From: Candidatus Delongbacteria bacterium
GTDB lineage: Bacteria > JAGOEH01
NCBI GenBank assembly: GCA_017997825.1
Contig: JAGOEH010000111.1
Location: forward strand, 1-9,963
Length of the DNA: 9,963 nucleotides
Direction of reading: 5' to 3'
Below the pieces are notes generated by a model. It worked only from the letters and a program-made list of their open reading frames with translations, was not told the DNA's origin and did not search any database. Below, one piece after another: positions 6,017 through 9,963 of this stretch. Both the position numbers and the translations under genes were made by a program. Positions within the stretch are counted from its first letter, which is position 1; each line of letters begins with the position of its first letter.

Positions 6017-6306
6017 GATCCCATGATAACCATCTTATTCTGAAAAATCAATCCCAAAATTATGATGCCTTCGCTATTTCAATCTATCATTGAATTTTAT
6101 CCTACCCTTAACAGATTCTGCTGATTTTTTTTTCTGAACAGCACCTCGGGCACCCATGGCAATCACCCTTTTTTCTCTCTACATCCTATAATGTTAGTTA
6201 TCCGATAATAACACTTGACATTTTTACCTGTATTAATTATTTTAATTATAAAACAAATTGTCGATAAAAGCGACATGAACAATCTGAATCCTAATCAGGA
6301 GGAATC
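6017..6306. other. Intergenic region between small membrane proteins and chemoreceptor
   Basis: This 290-base AT-rich stretch separates divergent genes. It contains the chemoreceptor promoter at 6215-6243 and the AGGAGGA ribosome site at 6297-6303. TCCGATAA at 6201-6208 resembles a flagellar sigma-28 -10 box, but no fitting -35 box stands at the required distance. No clear promoter for the leftward small genes and no RNA element was recognised. Confidence 0.5.
6215..6243 (+). promoter_or_regulatory. Promoter of the chemoreceptor gene
   Basis: TTGACA (6215-6220), a 17-base spacer and TATTTT (6238-6243) predict a start near 6250 and a leader of about 57 bases ahead of the chemoreceptor ATG. 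The -35 is perfect, the -10 weaker. Confidence 0.65.
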
Positions 6307-8367
6307 ATGTTTGAGAAGCTTAATCGCTTGTCATTAAACACTAAACTCATTTTCATTCAAGGCTTGGTGATCATTATTTTGCTTTCCGTCTTCAGTTTTA
6401 TGTCAATCCGCGTGATTAAAAATCAGTTCAATTTTAAAAGCATGAGCGAGTTGAACAATTCCAATCAGCTGATCGTCAGCATGATCGATGCCTTCCGAAG
6501 TAATCTGGAAGAGCAGGCCGGCCGGATGGGGCTTATGTTCCGTTCCAATTTTGCGGAAGATTTCCGGCTTGATCTGAATCGGACGATTACAATCGGCGAA
6601 TTTCAGACCCCATCCTTATATAATGGAACCACCCTGCTGAATCTGAATGAATCGATCGTCGATCGGTTTACCGAGGTATCAGGGGTTGTGGCAACCATAT
6701 TTGTCAAACACGGCAGTGATTTTATCCGGGTTTCGACATCACTGAAACAGCAGGATGGTTCTAGAGCCATTGGTACCCGCTTGGATCACGCCCATCCGGC
6801 CTATGACCATCTGATACGGGGTGAGGAGTTTACCGGCAAAGCGATCCTGTTTGGAAAGCATTATATGACCCGATATTTACCGATTACCTCAGGACAGGAC
6901 GTGATCGGGGTGTTGTTTATCGGACTCGATTTTTCTGAGGGCATGCACTCATTGAAAGAGAAAATCCAATCGATCCGTTTCGGAGAATCCGGATATGTCT
7001 TCATCCTGGATGCCGAGAAATCGAATGCGGCTCAATACGGAACCTTACTCCTTCACCCTATGCTGGAAGGGAAGAAAGAATCGGAAATGGACGATTCGGA
7101 CACCAAATCTATATTTACCGGTATTTTAGCCCAACAGAACGGCACCATCACCTATGATTGGAGCGATTCGGCCGCTAAAAATACCGATAGCTTTTCCAAG
7201 ACCTGTGTTTTCAGCTTTTACCCGGGTTGGGAATGGATCATCGCCGGCAATGTCTATGATGATGAGATGAATCAGGGAGTCAAACACCTCATGTATCTCA
7301 TCCTTGGATTGGTACTGGTTTTGTTTGTGGTGACCCTTTTCTCGATTTCCTGGGTAACCCATCACTGGATTACGTCACCGATTAACCGTCTGAACGGCCT
7401 GATTCGGGATATGGCATCGGGAGAAGGTGATCTGACCAAACGGCTGGATGTGATATCGCAGGATGAAATCGGCGATTTAGCGATTAATTTCAACCAATTT
7501 GTCGAAAAACTGGGGCACGGGTTTTACCAGATCAAAAACGCCACCAATATTCTATCTTCTTCCCTGACTCAGATCTCCGCCACCAGTGAGGAACTCTCTT
7601 CCAATTTTGATACCATGTCCAGTCAGATATACTCGATCAGCTCGACGATCAATGATATCAGCAATCATATTCAGCAGGTATCGACGCATTCGGAGAGCAT
7701 GAAGAGCCAGGCGCAGACCAGTGCCGATTTGTCAAAGAAGGGGCAGCAGACCAATCATGTATTGGTTTCACAAATATCGGAGCTCCAAGCCAGCGAAACG
7801 CAGTTTGTGAAGGACTTAGAGAACCTACAGACCCAATCCGACGAAATCAGCACCATTATTAATGTGATTGAGGATATTGCCGACCAGACCAATCTGCTGG
7901 CACTCAACGCTGCCATCGAGGCGGCGAGAGCCGGAGAAGCCGGACGAGGTTTTGCGGTCGTTGCCGACGAAATCCGTAAACTGGCCGAAAAAACTCAAAA
8001 TTCGACCAAGGAAATCACCACCATGGTCAGCCAGATCCAGAGCAACACCCAAACGGTTGTCCAGGCCATATCCGGTAATGCAGCCTCGATCGAACTATTG
8101 ACCATGCAAATCAATGAAGCCTCATCCATCAATGAGAATATTCTCCACAATTCGGACGATACCTACCAACAGAGCCAACTGATTATGAAGTCGATGCAGG
8201 AGCAATCTCAGGAGATGAACTCTATTCTCAGCAACGCCGAAAACCTAAATTTAGCCGGAAAGGAAAACAGTGCCGGACTGGGCCAGATCGTTCAGGCCAT
8301 TTCGGATCTGAATATTCAGGCTGAAGAACTACGGGTTTTTGCTGAAGAATTCCGCACCGACCATTAA
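6307..8367 (+). CDS. Methyl-accepting chemotaxis protein with Cache-type sensor domain
   Basis: This 686-residue transmembrane chemoreceptor should bind a ligand outside the membrane and control CheA through CheW. The first membrane segment is at about 12-34. The periplasmic part (about 40-325) reads like a Cache_3-Cache_2 sensor, with [31 protein letters not shown] and [11 protein letters not shown], then a second lobe with [12 protein letters not shown] and LHPMLEGK. The second membrane segment is about 328-352. A HAMP linker follows (about 354-406, [20 protein letters not shown]), then the long signalling helices. The conserved hairpin tip, from [20 protein letters not shown] to RKLAEKT, spans about 523-564. 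There is no C-terminal pentapeptide tether for CheR/CheB. AGGAGGA precedes the ATG; a terminator follows directly, so it is a single-gene transcript beside the CheA locus. The ligand is unknown; Cache_3-Cache_2 proteins often sense small organic acids. Confidence 0.95.
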   Translation: MFEKLNRLSLNTKLIFIQGLVIIILLSVFSFMSIRVIKNQFNFKSMSELNNSNQLIVSMIDAFRSNLEEQAGRMGLMFRSNFAEDFRLDLNRTITIGEFQTPSLYNGTTLLNLNESIVDRFTEVSGVVATIFVKHGSDFIRVSTSLKQQDGSRAIGTRLDHAHPAYDHLIRGEEFTGKAILFGKHYMTRYLPITSGQDVIGVLFIGLDFSEGMHSLKEKIQSIRFGESGYVFILDAEKSNAAQYGTLLLHPMLEGKKESEMDDSDTKSIFTGILAQQNGTITYDWSDSAAKNTDSFSKTCVFSFYPGWEWIIAGNVYDDEMNQGVKHLMYLILGLVLVLFVVTLFSISWVTHHWITSPINRLNGLIRDMASGEGDLTKRLDVISQDEIGDLAINFNQFVEKLGHGFYQIKNATNILSSSLTQISATSEELSSNFDTMSSQIYSISSTINDISNHIQQVSTHSESMKSQAQTSADLSKKGQQTNHVLVSQISELQASETQFVKDLENLQTQSDEISTIINVIEDIADQTNLLALNAAIEAARAGEAGRGFAVVADEIRKLAEKTQNSTKEITTMVSQIQSNTQTVVQAISGNAASIELLTMQINEASSINENILHNSDDTYQQSQLIMKSMQEQSQEMNSILSNAENLNLAGKENSAGLGQIVQAISDLNIQAEELRVFAEEFRTDH

Positions 8368-8382
8368 CCGGGTAATCCCATT

Positions 8383-8416
8383 TCGGCCCTGTACGGTACA
8401 GGGCCGAGTTTTGTTT
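8383..8416 (+). terminator. Rho-independent terminator of the chemoreceptor gene
   Basis: TCGGCCCTGTA and TACAGGGCCGA form a perfect 11-bp stem with a CGG loop, followed by G and TTTTGTTT. It starts 15 bases after the chemoreceptor stop. This separates the receptor transcript from the MBL-CheA pair. Confidence 0.95.
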
Positions 8417-8535
8417 GACCTTTCTCTACCGCCGGAATCCATCCCCTGGTTTATTACCCTTTCCGCCCAATAGTCCACAGACTAAAACTCCTCCCGAATC
8501 ATCAATCGGAAAGAATATAAAAATCCTTTAAAGAA

Positions 8536-8564
8536 TTGACTTCTATTCTTCGATGTATTAATAT
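8536..8564 (+). promoter_or_regulatory. Promoter of the MBL-CheA transcript
   Basis: TTGACT (8536-8541), a 17-base spacer and TAATAT (8559-8564) predict a start near 8571, leaving about 35 bases to the ATG at 8606. The TTG at 8588 would have AGGA directly abutting and is less likely. Confidence 0.72.
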
Positions 8565-8605
8565 AAGAAGAAATACTTTGATCAGGATTGAACTCAGGGC
8601 GGCAG

Positions 8606-9208
8606 ATGAAGGTAATACAGATTAAAACCAATCCTCATGCATACGGCAGCAATGTATTTCTTGTCTTAGGTTCCTGGAACCGCATTTACGATGTCAACAC
8701 TCTGGTTGATACCGGCATTGATGCCTATATTCTGCAAGATATCAGCCTACAATCGACCGGGATAGGAAAACGAGCCGTGGAACAAATCGTATGTACTCAT
8801 AATCACTTTGATCATACCGGGGGTCTCTCGGCGATTAAAAGCTATTATCAATCCCGCATTCTGGCCTATAAATCCAATCCAGCAGCGGACAGGCCGTTAC
8901 ATGACGGTGAGATGATTCGTATGGGAGATGCCGATTTCAAGGTTATCCACGTCCCGGAACACTCCAATGATTCCATTTGTCTTTATTCTTCCGATACCGG
9001 AACACTTTTTTCCGGCGACACCAATCTAAGCATTCGGACACCGGAAGGCAACTACAGCCATCGCTTTTATGACTTTCTGAGCTATATCAGCCATCTGGAG
9101 GTCCGAATCATCTATCCCGGACATGGTCCTGTCATCAACGATAATATCCAACCAATGCTGAGACAAACACTATTCAATGTTGACGTTTCCATCCATACGA
9201 GAGGTTAA
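8606..9208 (+). CDS. Metallo-beta-lactamase-fold protein linked to chemotaxis genes
   Basis: The protein is a cytoplasmic MBL-fold metalloprotein of about 200 residues resembling the glyoxalase II / general MBL hydrolase group. Counted from the ATG at 8606, it keeps all metal ligands: HNHFDH (His65, His67, Asp69, His70), His119 in VPEHSNDS, Asp138 in FSGDT and His173 in YPGHGP. It should therefore bind two metal ions (Zn or Fe). An in-frame TTG at 8588 would add six residues, but AGGG six bases before 8606 supports the shorter form. The substrate is unknown. It has its own promoter and ends one base before the CheA-like gene, so it is co-transcribed and perhaps translationally coupled with it. 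A di-iron MBL-type protein (ODP) of Treponema denticola is known to act as an oxygen/iron sensor for chemotaxis; an analogous role here is only an inference, because ODP belongs to the flavodiiron branch, which uses HxExD. Confidence 0.87.
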   Translation: MKVIQIKTNPHAYGSNVFLVLGSWNRIYDVNTLVDTGIDAYILQDISLQSTGIGKRAVEQIVCTHNHFDHTGGLSAIKSYYQSRILAYKSNPAADRPLHDGEMIRMGDADFKVIHVPEHSNDSICLYSSDTGTLFSGDTNLSIRTPEGNYSHRFYDFLSYISHLEVRIIYPGHGPVINDNIQPMLRQTLFNVDVSIHTRG

Positions 9209-9209
9209 G

Positions 9210-9963
9210 ATGTCATCACGTCCTGATTCAAATCCACCCAATCCCATCCAACCCGCCGTGATCGATGAGGATACTCGTGAACTGATCCAGTCATTTATAG
9301 GTGAAGGACTGGACATGATCGATCAGGTTGAACCTCAGATCGATCTGATCCTGACCGAACAGCGTACGGACACCATCAATTCAATTTTCAGACTCTTCCA
9401 TTCTCTTAAAGGCCTGGCCAGTTTTCTTAATTTTGAGAATGTCAAATTGGTGACCCATGAGGCTGAAACCCTACTTGATCTGTTCCGCCGGAACATCAGT
9501 CTGCCGGGACAGGAAACAACTGATATTCTTTATAAAACCATCGATCAGATGCGTAAAATGATCGAGTTCATCAGCCAATACAATACCGATAGCGGATTAG
9601 AAGGTGAATCCGCTCAGCTCCGTGATCAAATCCGCCAACTGTTTACCGCTATCCGAGAAAAATCCGGCCATGATTCACAAGATGAACTCCTGAGTGTGGA
9701 ACAGATTGATCAACTGATGGCGGATTCCGAGCATCAGGCTTTTACTTCTTTTGAAACCGCGAGTCAGCTGATCGGACCTGAAATCCTCGAACGATATCTG
9801 ACGGAGTCGATCGAGTTAATCGAGACTATCGAAAAAGATCTCTTGGAACTGGAACGAAACCCCGGCCAGACGGATATCATGAAAGACATTTTTCGCAATG
9901 TTCACAGTCTCAAGGGAGATTCCGGATTTATGGGATTTGCCGATGTGGAAAGCATCTGTATGC
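9210..9963 (+). CDS. cheA: CheA-like histidine kinase with two tandem HPt domains (N-terminal part)
   Basis: The visible 251 residues contain two histidine phosphotransfer domains. The first (about 20-125) carries FHSLKGLASF with phospho-acceptor His64. The second (about 185-251, incomplete) carries VHSLKGDSGFMGF with His232. A linker of about 60 residues with acidic and Gln-rich character joins them. CheA receives signals from chemoreceptors, autophosphorylates on HPt and passes phosphate to CheY or CheB; the kinase, dimerization and CheW-like domains would follow beyond the window. Ordinary CheA has one HPt, so this is an extended form; a multi-HPt hybrid kinase of the Pil-Chp/FrzE type, or a separate HPt-only protein, is possible until the C-terminus is seen. 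GAGG five bases before the ATG and a one-base gap to the MBL gene indicate a shared transcript. Confidence 0.85.
   Translation, partial: MSSRPDSNPPNPIQPAVIDEDTRELIQSFIGEGLDMIDQVEPQIDLILTEQRTDTINSIFRLFHSLKGLASFLNFENVKLVTHEAETLLDLFRRNISLPGQETTDILYKTIDQMRKMIEFISQYNTDSGLEGESAQLRDQIRQLFTAIREKSGHDSQDELLSVEQIDQLMADSEHQAFTSFETASQLIGPEILERYLTESIELIETIEKDLLELERNPGQTDIMKDIFRNVHSLKGDSGFMGFADVESICM

Noticed and set aside
6187-6208. TATAAT at 6187-6192 and TCCGATAA (sigma-28-like -10) upstream of the chemoreceptor
   Set aside because: Neither has a matching -35 box at proper spacing, whereas TTGACA-17-TATTTT just downstream is a consistent promoter.
6017-6306. Possible cyclic-di-GMP or other riboswitch ahead of the chemoreceptor
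   Set aside because: The region is AT-rich and I see none of the conserved riboswitch core sequences or paired elements; the predicted leader is only about 57 bases.
1-9963. CRISPR arrays, tRNA or rRNA genes, insertion sequences, phage attachment sites
   Set aside because: No regularly spaced repeats, no RNA-gene sequences, no transposase or terminal repeats were seen on either strand.

Overview
The window comes from a Gram-negative-type bacterium of moderate GC content. It has cell-wall enzymes with export signals, a TonB-like C-terminal domain and a chemotaxis locus. The V/A-type ATPase order E - DUF2764 - A is the arrangement known from Spirochaetes and Bacteroidetes/FCB-group bacteria. 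Several promoters are close to the sigma-70 consensus (TTGACA, 17-base spacer, TATATA), which is unlike Bacteroidetes promoters. A spirochaete or a deep-branching/candidate phylum is therefore my best guess, but this is an inference.

Left part (1-2500, minus strand): the start of a V/A-type ATPase operon, reading leftwards from a strong promoter at 2463-2491. It encodes subunit E (peripheral stalk), a DUF2764 protein and the catalytic subunit A, which runs off the window. The genes overlap by 4 and 17 bases.

Middle part (2600-5170): an exported L,D-transpeptidase (minus) and a divergent glutamate racemase (plus) are driven by back-to-back promoters in about 80 bp. These promoters show that the longest open frames start too far upstream in both genes. 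Both products serve peptidoglycan: D-glutamate supply and 3-3 cross-linking or protein anchoring. A convergent small exported protein with a TonB C-terminal domain but no visible membrane anchor follows, and it has its own terminator.

Accessory stretch (5170-6300): two small membrane proteins on the minus strand (116 and 49 codons; the second was found by reading the sequence and has an excellent ribosome site and a terminator), two 14-bp perfect palindromes, and the promoter of the chemoreceptor.

Right part (6300-9963, plus strand): a transmembrane chemoreceptor with a Cache-type sensor, closed by its own terminator. A separately promoted pair follows: a metallo-beta-lactamase-fold protein and, one base later, a CheA-like kinase with two tandem HPt domains, cut by the window edge. 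Linkage of a receptor, a metal-binding MBL protein and a double-HPt kinase is the most interesting functional unit here. It may be a signalling array with an MBL-fold sensor or effector.
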